20,978 bases of DNA, taken from the IMG/VR virus record IMGVR_UViG_3300028423_001286, positions 1-20,978 of that record. One strand, given 5' to 3'. Shown piece by piece: positions 1-6,100 of this stretch. A model generated the notes under the pieces. It was not told where the DNA came from and ran no database searches. It saw only the letters and a program-made list of their open reading frames with translations. The translations under genes and the position numbers were made by a program. Within the stretch, counting starts at the first letter, position 1. Each line of letters starts with the position of its first letter. This DNA comes from a virus.

Positions 1-2
1 AG

Positions 3-86
3 TGGCTCGCCAGCCTCACGCGCATCGAGCGCCGGCGGAAGCGCCTGGCCGAGTACCGGCCGAGGAAGCGGAGGAGCAAGGCATGA
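3..86 (+). CDS. C-terminal end of an unidentified basic protein (5' end outside window)
   Basis: Reading frame 3 is open from the first bases to a TGA at 84-86 and encodes 27 residues, very rich in Arg and Lys and ending RPRKRRSKA. Almost every codon ends in G or C, like the confirmed genes here, which supports real coding. The stop overlaps the next start in an ATGA at 83-86, so the two genes are probably translationally coupled in one operon leading to the integrase. Only the tail is visible, so no function can be assigned. A basic tail would suit nucleic-acid binding, but that is a guess. Confidence 0.6.
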   Translation, partial: WLASLTRIERRRKRLAEYRPRKRRSKA

Positions 87-406
87 GCGATCGCATCGGG
101 ACGGATCGGCTGGAGACCCTGCGGGCGTGCGCCTGGCACTGTGACCGCACCGGCGATCCCGTGCACTTCTACCGGGGCGAGCTGCTGAGTCTCGTCAACG
201 GCTACGGCCCCGACGCCCTGATGCGCGGCGCGAAGCGGTTCGTACAGTGCGCCGGCCGCGGCTCCACCGCCACCATGCAGCGCCAGTTCTTCCTGAGCTA
301 CCACGAGGCGACTCAGGTGATCGACCGCCTGATCGAGGACGGGGTGCTGTCTCCGCGAGCCGAGGACGGCTCCTGGACAGTCCGAACGGACGACGTGGAG
401 GGCTGA
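83..406 (+). CDS. Small protein with FtsK-gamma-like winged-helix domain
   Basis: A 107-residue protein. I chose the ATG at 83 because a GAGGAG lies 6 nt upstream and the start overlaps the upstream stop; the frame is open further left but without a credible site. Residues about 48-95 resemble the gamma domain of FtsK/SpoIIIE translocases: a conserved Ser before an MQRQF block, then a Tyr, an Ala and an xIDRLIEDGV helix. The E. coli FtsK gamma domain, recalled from memory, has VQRQF, a Tyr and an IIEQMEAQGI helix at the same spacing. FtsK gamma reads KOPS DNA and contacts XerD. Here there is no motor domain, only about 45 residues before the winged helix. Its place two genes before a tyrosine integrase suggests a DNA-binding accessory or regulatory role in integration or excision, which is inference. 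Confidence 0.7.
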   Translation: MSDRIGTDRLETLRACAWHCDRTGDPVHFYRGELLSLVNGYGPDALMRGAKRFVQCAGRGSTATMQRQFFLSYHEATQVIDRLIEDGVLSPRAEDGSWTVRTDDVEG

Positions 407-407
407 C

Positions 408-623
408 GTGGTCGGCGCGATCCTCACGAAGGCGGAGCTCCAGGAGCTCACCGGCGCCCGGCAGAGGGCCAAGGTGATCCGCGTCCTCGTGGAGAACGAC
501 ATCCGCTTCGTAAAGGCCGCCGACGGATGGCCGCGGGTCCACTCGGATGCCCTGACCGGTCACAACGTGGTATCCCTGTCCGCCCGCCGGAGCCGTGAGC
601 CGAACCTCGATGCCTTCGCGTGA
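408..623 (+). CDS. DUF4224 domain protein, candidate integrase accessory
   Basis: A 71-residue protein starting at a GTG (408), preceded by GGAGGG at 397-402 inside the end of the upstream gene. The N-terminal part (residues 5-42) has the DUF4224 pattern: an LTKAELQELTG helix, a basic helix, a short sheet with the I-R-F core, and a D-G-W-P turn. DUF4224 proteins are small phage proteins commonly found just before tyrosine integrases. Their biochemical role is not settled; an excisionase or integrase-regulating role is often suspected from context. The last residues overlap the integrase start at 610, so the two are probably co-translated. The remaining 25 residues look unstructured. Confidence 0.8.
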   Translation: MVGAILTKAELQELTGARQRAKVIRVLVENDIRFVKAADGWPRVHSDALTGHNVVSLSARRSREPNLDAFA

Positions 624-1596
624 GCCCCACTGGCCGCCCCGCTGGACGCGGAAGCACGGCGCGATCTACTTCGTCGTCCCGAAGGACGAGCGCAACCGCT
701 GGGACGGCCGCTCGTGGTTCCGCCTCGGCGGCACCGAGGTAGAGGCCTGGCGCGAGTGGTTTGCGCGCACTGACGCGCCCGAGGGCGCCCCGCCGACCAT
801 CTCCGCGGCGATCCTCCGCTATCGCGCCGAGGTCCTGCCCGGCCTGAAGCCCTCCACGCAGCGCCAGTACAGCGCCCTCCTCACGAAGATCGACGGCGGC
901 TTCGGACACATGCGCCCGCGAGACCTGAAGCCGGCGATGATCTACCAGGCCCGGGGCCGGATGAAGCCCGTCCAGGGGAACCGCATGGTGGCGGTCCTCT
1001 CGGCGTTGATGACCCGCTGCATCGAATGGGGCGCCCTGGACCGGAACCCCTGCCGAGAGGTCCGCAGGACGAAGGAGGAGCCCCGGGACCGCTACGTCGG
1101 CGACGAGGAGCTGCAGGCCTTCCTCCGGCGCTCGACACCCCTGATCCGCGCCTGGGTGCGCCTGAAGCAGGCCACGGGCCTCCGGCAGGGCCAGATGCTC
1201 GCGCTCGACGAGTTAGACTGGAACGACGCCACGGGCGAGCTGACGGTGCCCGGGGCCAAGCGCGGGTTCGACGCGATCTACCACGGCGGCGACCTGCGTG
1301 GCGCCGTGGAGGCTGCCCTGGCGCTACCCCGGCCCCGGACCGGCCCCATCTTCCGCAACCGAGCCGGAGAGCGGTACAGCGGCGACGGATTCCGCTCCCT
1401 GTGGCAGTACGCCATGGCGATGCACGTCGAGGCCGGCGGCGTCAGGTTCACGGAGCACGACATCCGCGCGAAGGTCGCCAGCGACTCGGCCGACGACCTC
1501 GAGGCACAGGCCCGCATGGGCCACCGGTCGCTCGCGACGACCCGGCGGGTTTACCGCAGGCGGCCGAAGCGGGTCGAGGCTGCCGGCGCTGCATGA
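610..1596 (+). CDS. int: Phage tyrosine recombinase (integrase)
   Basis: A 328-residue integrase that would recombine the phage attP with the host attB. From the ATG at 610 the layout is: an N-terminal beta-rich arm-binding part (about 10-50), a core-binding helical domain (about 62-145) and a C-terminal catalytic domain. The catalytic set is present: Arg192 in ATGLRQGQ, a probable Lys217 in the beta hairpin, His283 and Arg286 in EHDIR, His305 in MGHRS, and the nucleophile Tyr315 in RRVYR. A GTG at 595 is also in frame, but the ATG gives a more typical start and neither has a strong ribosome site. The start overlaps the DUF4224 gene by 14 nt. The gene ends 129 nt before the tRNA-derived attachment core, the usual arrangement for a phage that integrates in a tRNA. 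Confidence 0.95.
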   Translation: MPSREPHWPPRWTRKHGAIYFVVPKDERNRWDGRSWFRLGGTEVEAWREWFARTDAPEGAPPTISAAILRYRAEVLPGLKPSTQRQYSALLTKIDGGFGHMRPRDLKPAMIYQARGRMKPVQGNRMVAVLSALMTRCIEWGALDRNPCREVRRTKEEPRDRYVGDEELQAFLRRSTPLIRAWVRLKQATGLRQGQMLALDELDWNDATGELTVPGAKRGFDAIYHGGDLRGAVEAALALPRPRTGPIFRNRAGERYSGDGFRSLWQYAMAMHVEAGGVRFTEHDIRAKVASDSADDLEAQARMGHRSLATTRRVYRRRPKRVEAAGAA

Positions 1597-1608
1597 AGGT
1601 CCGGCGGG

Positions 1609-1615
1609 TGTCTAA
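1609..1615 (+). promoter_or_regulatory. Candidate integrase arm site (left arm, direct)
   Basis: TGTCTAA within GGTGTCTAAC (1607-1616), 13 nt after the int stop codon. It is identical to the ten-base copy at 1827-1836 on the other side of the core. Confidence 0.5.
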
Positions 1616-1660
1616 CCGCGGCCACCGATGATCGGAAGAATCAGCACCTTGCAGCGGAAC

Positions 1661-1670
1661 TGTTAGACAG
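1661..1670 (-). promoter_or_regulatory. Candidate integrase arm site (left arm, inverted)
   Basis: On the minus strand this reads CTGTCTAACA, sharing TGTCTAA with the other three copies but in the opposite orientation. It lies about 55 nt left of the tRNA-derived core. Confidence 0.5.
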
Positions 1671-1725
1671 CCAGAATCCGCGCTCACCCCGCCAGCCGTG
1701 GCCTCCAGACGACCTCGCGACGAGA

Positions 1726-1770
1726 CTGTTAATCAGCGGGTCGCTGGTTCGAGCCCAGCAGGCGGAGCCA
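1726..1770 (+). other. 3' half of tRNA-Asn(GTT), attP core identity segment
   Basis: The segment reads as tRNA positions 32-76. It has an anticodon loop CTGTTAA with GTT at 1728-1730, a stem strand TCAGC (1733-1737), a 5-nt variable loop, a perfect T arm (GCTGG 1743-1747, loop TTCGAGC, CCAGC 1755-1759), an acceptor strand AGGCGGA (1760-1766), discriminator G and CCA (1768-1770). The bases left of the loop do not pair with TCAGC beyond two positions, and no TCCGCCT acceptor strand occurs upstream, so the tRNA is not complete. This is what an attP carrying the 3' part of its target tRNA looks like, since integration would rebuild an intact host tRNA. Strand exchange is probably in or near the anticodon loop. 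Confidence 0.88.
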
Positions 1771-1775
1771 ACAAC

Positions 1776-1811
1776 CACGAGGCCTGCAGCCCGATCGCCG
1801 CAGGCCTCGTG
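1776..1811 (+). repeat. Perfect 12-bp inverted repeat just after the tRNA fragment (possible terminator)
   Basis: CACGAGGCCTGC (1776-1787) and GCAGGCCTCGTG (1800-1811) are perfect reverse complements separated by 12 nt. Such a GC-rich stem-loop 5 nt after a tRNA CCA end is what a bacterial tRNA terminator looks like, so it may have come from the host together with the tRNA 3' end. No T-run follows; the next bases are TCTAAGG. It could equally insulate int transcription from the lipoprotein gene, or act as a structural part of attP. Confidence 0.6.
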
Positions 1812-1818
1812 TCTAAGG
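1808..1818 (+). promoter_or_regulatory. Candidate integrase arm site (right arm, first copy)
   Basis: CGTGTCTAAGG contains the shared GTGTCTAA. It overlaps the end of the 12-bp inverted repeat at 1776-1811 and begins about 38 nt right of the core. Confidence 0.45.
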
Positions 1819-1826
1819 AATCGGCC

Positions 1827-1836
1827 GGTGTCTAAC
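1827..1836 (+). promoter_or_regulatory. Candidate integrase arm site (right arm, second copy)
   Basis: GGTGTCTAAC, identical over ten bases to 1607-1616. It lies 19 nt (about two helical turns) after the neighbouring copy at 1808-1818 and in the loop of a small GGCCGG/CCGGCC inverted repeat (1822-1827, 1840-1845). Confidence 0.5.
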
Positions 1837-1847
1837 AGGCCGGCCGG

Positions 1848-1876
1848 TTGCCCCCTCCCCTCCGTGGCGCTACGTT
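1848..1876 (+). promoter_or_regulatory. Weak sigma70-like promoter for the lipoprotein gene
   Basis: A TTGCCC (1848-1853) and a TACGTT (1871-1876) are 17 bp apart, matching the consensus boxes at 4 and 3 of 6 positions. Transcription would begin near 1883 and give a leader of about 22 nt with the GGAGG ribosome site at 1894-1898. Supporting a separate promoter, the gene is isolated from int by the attP region. The match alone is weak. Confidence 0.3.
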
Positions 1877-1904
1877 CCGCCGTGCACCGTCACGGAGGAC
1901 ATCC

Positions 1905-2279
1905 ATGCGCGCCCTGCTTCTCGCCCTCATCGCCGCCGCCCTCGCGGGCTGCGCGAGCACGCCCGCCGGCATCGCGTCCGGCGATCCCGTCCAGACCATC
2001 CGGATCACCGGGGCTCCGCAGGCCGTGGCGGACTGCATCGTCGGCGAGGCCGCGGCGCGCGGCCTGACCGGGCACATGGCCTCGATTCGAGCCATGCGCA
2101 CGGCCGACGCACACCTGGTCGTCCTGAGTGGGTGCACGTTGCTCGGGTGTGGGTTGAACGAGGTCCCCGGGGCTGCACTGCGGATCGCCGACGGCGAGCT
2201 GGGCGCCTACCGCATCCCGGTCGAGGACTGGCCGGACGGGATGGCCGCGGTCGTGGAGGCGTGCGCCGCGGCGGAGTAG
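1905..2279 (+). CDS. Small secreted lipoprotein, candidate lysogenic-conversion (moron) protein
   Basis: A 124-residue protein with a textbook lipoprotein signal: MR, a hydrophobic stretch of Leu and Ala, then the lipobox LAGC with the modified Cys at position 16. The residue after Cys is Ala, which in Proteobacteria favours sorting to the outer membrane. The ATG at 1905 is chosen because GGAGG lies at 1894-1898 and the signal peptide begins there. The mature part has four more Cys (44, 77, 82, 120), of which two could pair, and no domain I recognise. It stands alone between attP and the convergent late operon and runs against it, typical of genes expressed in the lysogen. A role in superinfection exclusion or surface change is possible but unproved; a lysis (Rz1-like) role is less likely given its length and lack of Pro-richness. 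Confidence 0.85.
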   Translation: MRALLLALIAAALAGCASTPAGIASGDPVQTIRITGAPQAVADCIVGEAAARGLTGHMASIRAMRTADAHLVVLSGCTLLGCGLNEVPGAALRIADGELGAYRIPVEDWPDGMAAVVEACAAAE

Positions 2280-2280
2280 A

Positions 2281-2601
2281 TCAGGCGCGGCGGCCCGGCT
2301 CCGCGCGCACCATCCGATCACGGAGCTCGGCGGCCCGCCGGGCCTTCGCCGCCTTCATCCGCTCCCGTCGGCGCTCGCACTCCTCCTCCGGCCCCGGGCA
2401 CTCCACGAGCTGCCCGTCGGAGACCCTGAAGAAGCCCTCCGTCGGCGCCTCGGGATGGTCGACCTCGAGGACCGCGAGTTCCGTGGCGCGCTCCTCGCCG
2501 TCCACCACGCGGGTGTCGACGCGCTGATCGGCATCGGGCTCCGTCGTCCACATGCGGCGGACGTAGCCGCGGCCCGTCTCCTGCTCGTAGCCGTAGAACA
2601 T
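2281..2601 (-). CDS. Hypothetical protein, last gene of the late operon
   Basis: A 106-residue protein starting at an ATG (2601) that shares one base with the upstream stop (TGATG), with GGGAGGAG just before it; a GTG three bases earlier is too close to that site. The N-terminal two thirds is mixed sheet-like sequence with many acidic residues (for example DADQRVDTRVVDGEER). The C-terminal third (from about residue 70) is a highly charged helix of Glu, Arg and Lys (EEECERRRERMKAAKARRAA). I do not recognise the family. Its position downstream of the tip protein and coupled to two other small genes suggests a tail-fibre accessory or assembly role. It ends one base from the convergent lipoprotein gene, and no clear terminator is visible between them. 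Confidence 0.75.
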   Translation of the reverse strand: MFYGYEQETGRGYVRRMWTTEPDADQRVDTRVVDGEERATELAVLEVDHPEAPTEGFFRVSDGQLVECPGPEEECERRRERMKAAKARRAAELRDRMVRAEPGRRA

Positions 2602-2759
2602 CACTCCTCCCTGCCTTCGAGGCGGGCGACCCGGGCCTCGAGCGCCTCGATCTGGTCGAGCAGCGCGCGCACCACCGGGCCTCCACGTTCCGCGTCGCGA
2701 CGGAGTGCCGCGCGCTCCTGGCGCCGCCGGCGCCGCTCCTGTCCTCGCTGCACCCTCAT
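2601..2759 (-). CDS. Small Arg-rich coiled-coil protein
   Basis: A 52-residue protein. The ATG at 2759 overlaps the upstream stop in an ATGA, and its own stop shares a base with the next start, so it is embedded in a coupled chain. The first half is extremely basic (QERRRRRQERAALRRD). The second half is a short leucine heptad region (LLDQIEALEARVARLEG), so it is likely a helix that forms a coiled coil. Small coiled-coil proteins of this kind are frequent next to tail-fibre genes, but no specific function is known to me. GC-ending codons and exact coupling support that it is a real gene despite its size. Confidence 0.65.
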   Translation of the reverse strand: MRVQRGQERRRRRQERAALRRDAERGGPVVRALLDQIEALEARVARLEGREE

Positions 2760-3154
2760 GCGATGGTCACCTTCGTGGCCGCGTCGATCCGGCGAGGGTG
2801 CGTGAACTCGATGACGGCGCGGCCGGGCTCCAGGAAGTCGACCTCGAGGCCGGTGTCGTCGACGACGACCTCCTCGACGCCGTCCTCGTCCCGGATGCGC
2901 ACGACCGTCCCCTCGGGCACATCGAAGGCGATCGGCGTCCCGGGAGCGATGTCGATCGTCGCCGGCACTGCCAGCGGCGTGCGCTCGCGGAGCTGGGCGC
3001 CGTCGAACCAGTGCGTCGAGTCGCGGACGCCGGGGCCGCAAAGCACCAGGCGCTCTCCTTCGCCGAGTGCGGCTCGCTTCGCATCGAGGCTCTCCTGGCG
3101 CCGGCAGGCGCCGTAGCGCAGGACCTCCTCGCCCTTCACGATGGCGTAGTTCAC
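2756..3154 (-). CDS. Tail tip-associated hypothetical protein
   Basis: A 132-residue protein starting at a GTG (3154) in a GTGA overlap with the end of the tip protein gene. The N-terminus (NYAIVKGEEVLRYGAC) and the following segment, with GEGERLVLCGPG and a DSTHWFDGAQLRERTP strand-turn, resemble small proteins encoded right after tail fibre or tip genes in many phages. The C-terminal half is beta-rich and acidic, with an Ig-like or beta-sandwich look (GTVVRIRDEDG, VEVDFLEPGRAVIEF-type strands). Because it is coupled to the J-type gene it is probably a tip or fibre component or assembly factor. The assignment rests on position and general sequence character, not on a named domain. Confidence 0.7.
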   Translation of the reverse strand: MNYAIVKGEEVLRYGACRRQESLDAKRAALGEGERLVLCGPGVRDSTHWFDGAQLRERTPLAVPATIDIAPGTPIAFDVPEGTVVRIRDEDGVEEVVVDDTGLEVDFLEPGRAVIEFTHPRRIDAATKVTIA

Positions 3155-6100
3155 AGGACCTCCTCGACCGTGATGACGCGATTCCGGACGCCCACGTTCC
3201 CGCCGCCGGAAAGCTTCGCGACGTCGAGGTCGAAGGTGTGCGATCCGGTGAGGGACAGCTGCGCCCGGTACACGAAGGAGTTGAACGCCTGGTTCCCCGG
3301 GAGGATGAACTCGCCCGCGGAGAGGCCGCCGATCTCGACGCCGTTCCGGGTCACGCGCACCTCGCATCGCGACTGGTCGTTCCCGTCGTTCCGCCGGAGG
3401 TTGCACGTCACGGTGACGATCACCTCGCGCGTGCCCGAGAACGACTGCGTCTCCGTCTGGACGGTCGTCCACGAGGTCGAGGAGACGGTGGTCTCGCCAT
3501 CCGTGGTCGCGTCGCTGGCGTCGATGAGGCCCTGCGTCGCGTTGTTCTCCGGCTTGCCCGATCCGCTGACGCTGCCCCACTGCGCGGTATCGCCGAGGTT
3601 CGCGCCGTCCGAGAGCTGGCTGGTGTTGTCGTAGGCGTTCCCCACGAGCTGCCACCCGGACCCGTTGTGGCGGTAGAGGAGGTCGTCGTCCCAGTCGAAC
3701 CAGAGGTCCCCGTCCTGGCCCGAGGGCGCCGTGGTCTGGCGGAAGATGCGATTGACCGTGGCGCTGTCCGCCGGCTTCCCGCTGCCGCTCACGGAGGCCC
3801 AGATGGCGGTCTCGCCGAGCTGGTCGTCATCGGTGAGCTGCGAGGTCAGGTCGTAGGCGTTCCCGACGAGCTGCCAGGACGACCCGTTCGATCGGTACAG
3901 CAGGTCGTCGTCGATGTCGAACCAGACATCGCCCGCGTTCGACGCCGAGGGGGCCGAGGTCTGGCGATAGATGACGTTCTTCGTCGCGTCGTCGGCCGGC
4001 TTGCCGGTGCCGGTGACGGTCGACCACACCGCGGTCTCGCCGAGCAGCGCGCCGTCCGTGAGGTCCGCCGTATCGTCGAATGCGTTGCCGATCTCGACCC
4101 AGAAGGAGCCGTCCCAGCGGTAGAGGATGTCGTCGTCGATGTCGAACCAGAGGTCGCCGGTGCTCTCCGCGGTCGGCGCGGTCGTCTGGCGAAAGACGTT
4201 GTTCTTCGTCGCCCCCTCTTCGACCTCGCCGCGGTTCACGCGGGCCGGCGGCTCCTGGAACGGAAGCGCGAAGCCGCCGATGTTAAGCATGACCTGCTTC
4301 GCGTAGAGCGTGCCCGACCCGCCGTCGGAGTAGAGCCCCAGGGTGATCCCGTTCGTGGCCGCAGGAATCTCGACGGCATCGATCTCGTCGTAGGCGTAGG
4401 CGGTGCCGAAGTCGTCGAGCTCGTAGGTCTCGATCACGACGTCGCCGGCGGAGAGGAGCTCAAGCCGAAGCGTGCCGCCGGTGACGGTGCCGTCGGCCTT
4501 GCCGAACGCCGAGAGGGACAGCAGGTCGCCCTCGGCGAGCGACAGGGTCTCGATGAGCACGTCGTCGAGGTACTTGTGGGCGTAGCCGGACGGGCTGCCC
4601 GACTGCTCCGGCCCGGCGTCGCTGGTGAGGAGGTTCTGGCCGCCGCTCTTTCCGTACAGCCGGCCCTCGGACACCGTGTGGGTCGTCGTCGACGTCCAGG
4701 ACGACACGCGCCGGCCGCGCCGGCCCCTGATCTGGACGTCGTAGACGTGCCCGACCTCGACCCCGCCGATCAAGATCACACCGACCTCGGAGGGCGCAGA
4801 CGCCGCGACGACCCAGGCGGTCGTCAGCTCGGCGGCGTCGGGGGTCTCCCGGTTCCGGATGCGCGCCTGGACCTCCACGCCGACGAGGCCGGGCGGCATC
4901 TGGAACTCGACCGCCATGACGACGGCCTGGGCCTTGTCGAGGCCCAGCGTGCCGGCCTGGACGCCCGACGTGATCTGCTTGAGCTCCGGCTGATTCGGCG
5001 GGAGGAGGTCCTGGTCGACCGTCTCGGTGATGACCGGATTCCACGCCGGGATCGTTCCCGTCCAGGCGTCGAAGATGTCCTCCGCCGCCGGGACCGCGGT
5101 GACGCGCGCGTCGAAGTCGCCGACGGGGTCGATCCGCGTGATCCGCGCGAGCAGGGACTCCGAGCCAGCCACGCCGAAGATGAACGAGTCGCCCTCCTGG
5201 AGGTCTTCCACGGGCGAGTCGAAGGTCACCGTCTCCGTCGACGGTGTGACGGTGGTGACCCCCTCGGTCACGATGGTCCCGTCCCGGCGCTGAATCTTCA
5301 GCGCGTAGGAGGTCCCAGACTCCATCTCGAGCAGCTCGTCGACGTCTGCGGTCAGCGCGTCGCCCGAGCCGTCCACGGTGACGGCCTTGATCCGGCCCCA
5401 CTTCAGGCCGACGAGGATCGAGTCCTGGGCGACCTCGACGGTGTCGCCGCGGTCGAAGGCGAGATGCTGGATGCCCTGCTGCCAGGTGTAGACCTCGGGC
5501 CGGAGGCGGAGCTGGGCAACGTGGTAGCGCCCGAGCTTCCACGCCTGGTCCGCGTCGGTGACGCCGATGGTCCGGAGCTGCGTGAAGCGGGTCGCGTTCG
5601 CTGCCGTGTAGCCGTCGTCGTAGACGATGCGCTCCGTCGGCTCCCAGGTCGTCGGGTCGATGAACTGGACGCGCAGGGCGTGCGGGAACTCGCGGAAGAC
5701 GCGCTCGGTGCGGAAGCCGCTCGCGATCCGCGGGGTGATGAGCATCCGCGGGGTCTGCCCGGCGATGTCCCGGATGATGCTGACGGCGCCGTCGTCGCTG
5801 ATCGCCCAGGCGCCGAGGCCGGCGCTGGCGACCTCCCGCAGGCGGTCGAAGACCGTGCCGTCGGCGTCGTAGACGGCATCGAAGTAGAGCCCCTCCGTGT
5901 CGCACCAATCCGCCCAGGACTTCAGCGTCGTCGCGTCGACGTTCGACTTCGACATCGGCGAGCGCGTCGCGGAGCCCGTGAGGAGGTCCACATAGGCCCA
6001 GGCCGGGTTCCGCGTCGACTGCGCGACCCAGGACGATCCGTTCCAGACGTCGAGGATCGACGTGGCCTCGACCGAGACCCGGTCGACGATGCCGGAGACC

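Larger units (their letters stand above)
1607..1836 (+). other. Candidate phage attachment site attP (arms plus core)
   Basis: This stretch contains no gene. It holds a tRNA-Asn-derived core (1726-1770) flanked by TGTCTAA motifs: 1609-1615 direct and 1661-1670 inverted on the left, 1810-1816 and 1829-1835 direct on the right. An AT-poor genome background makes four copies of one 7-mer within 230 bases unlikely by chance. Short repeated arm sites around a core next to int is the known layout of lambda-family attP sites, where the integrase N-domain binds the arms. The boundaries given are those of the outermost repeats. Host-factor sites such as IHF were not identified. Confidence 0.75.

Noticed and set aside
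2-82. Upstream extension of the FtsK-gamma-like gene
   Set aside because: Another frame (3-86) has the GC-ending codons here, and the ATG at 83 has a proper ribosome site and ATGA coupling.
1695-1770. Complete tRNA-Asn gene
   Set aside because: Only the 3' half is present. The anticodon stem does not pair on its left side and no matching 5' acceptor strand or D arm is found.
1853-1860. CCCTCCCC, a KOPS-type octamer near attP that could fit the FtsK-gamma-like protein
   Set aside because: At this base composition roughly ten such octamers are expected by chance in the window, so one copy is not evidence.
3538-4209. Repeat array as CRISPR or a diversity-generating template
   Set aside because: Units are 222-225 bp, in frame and coding, with no spacer structure and no reverse transcriptase in the window.
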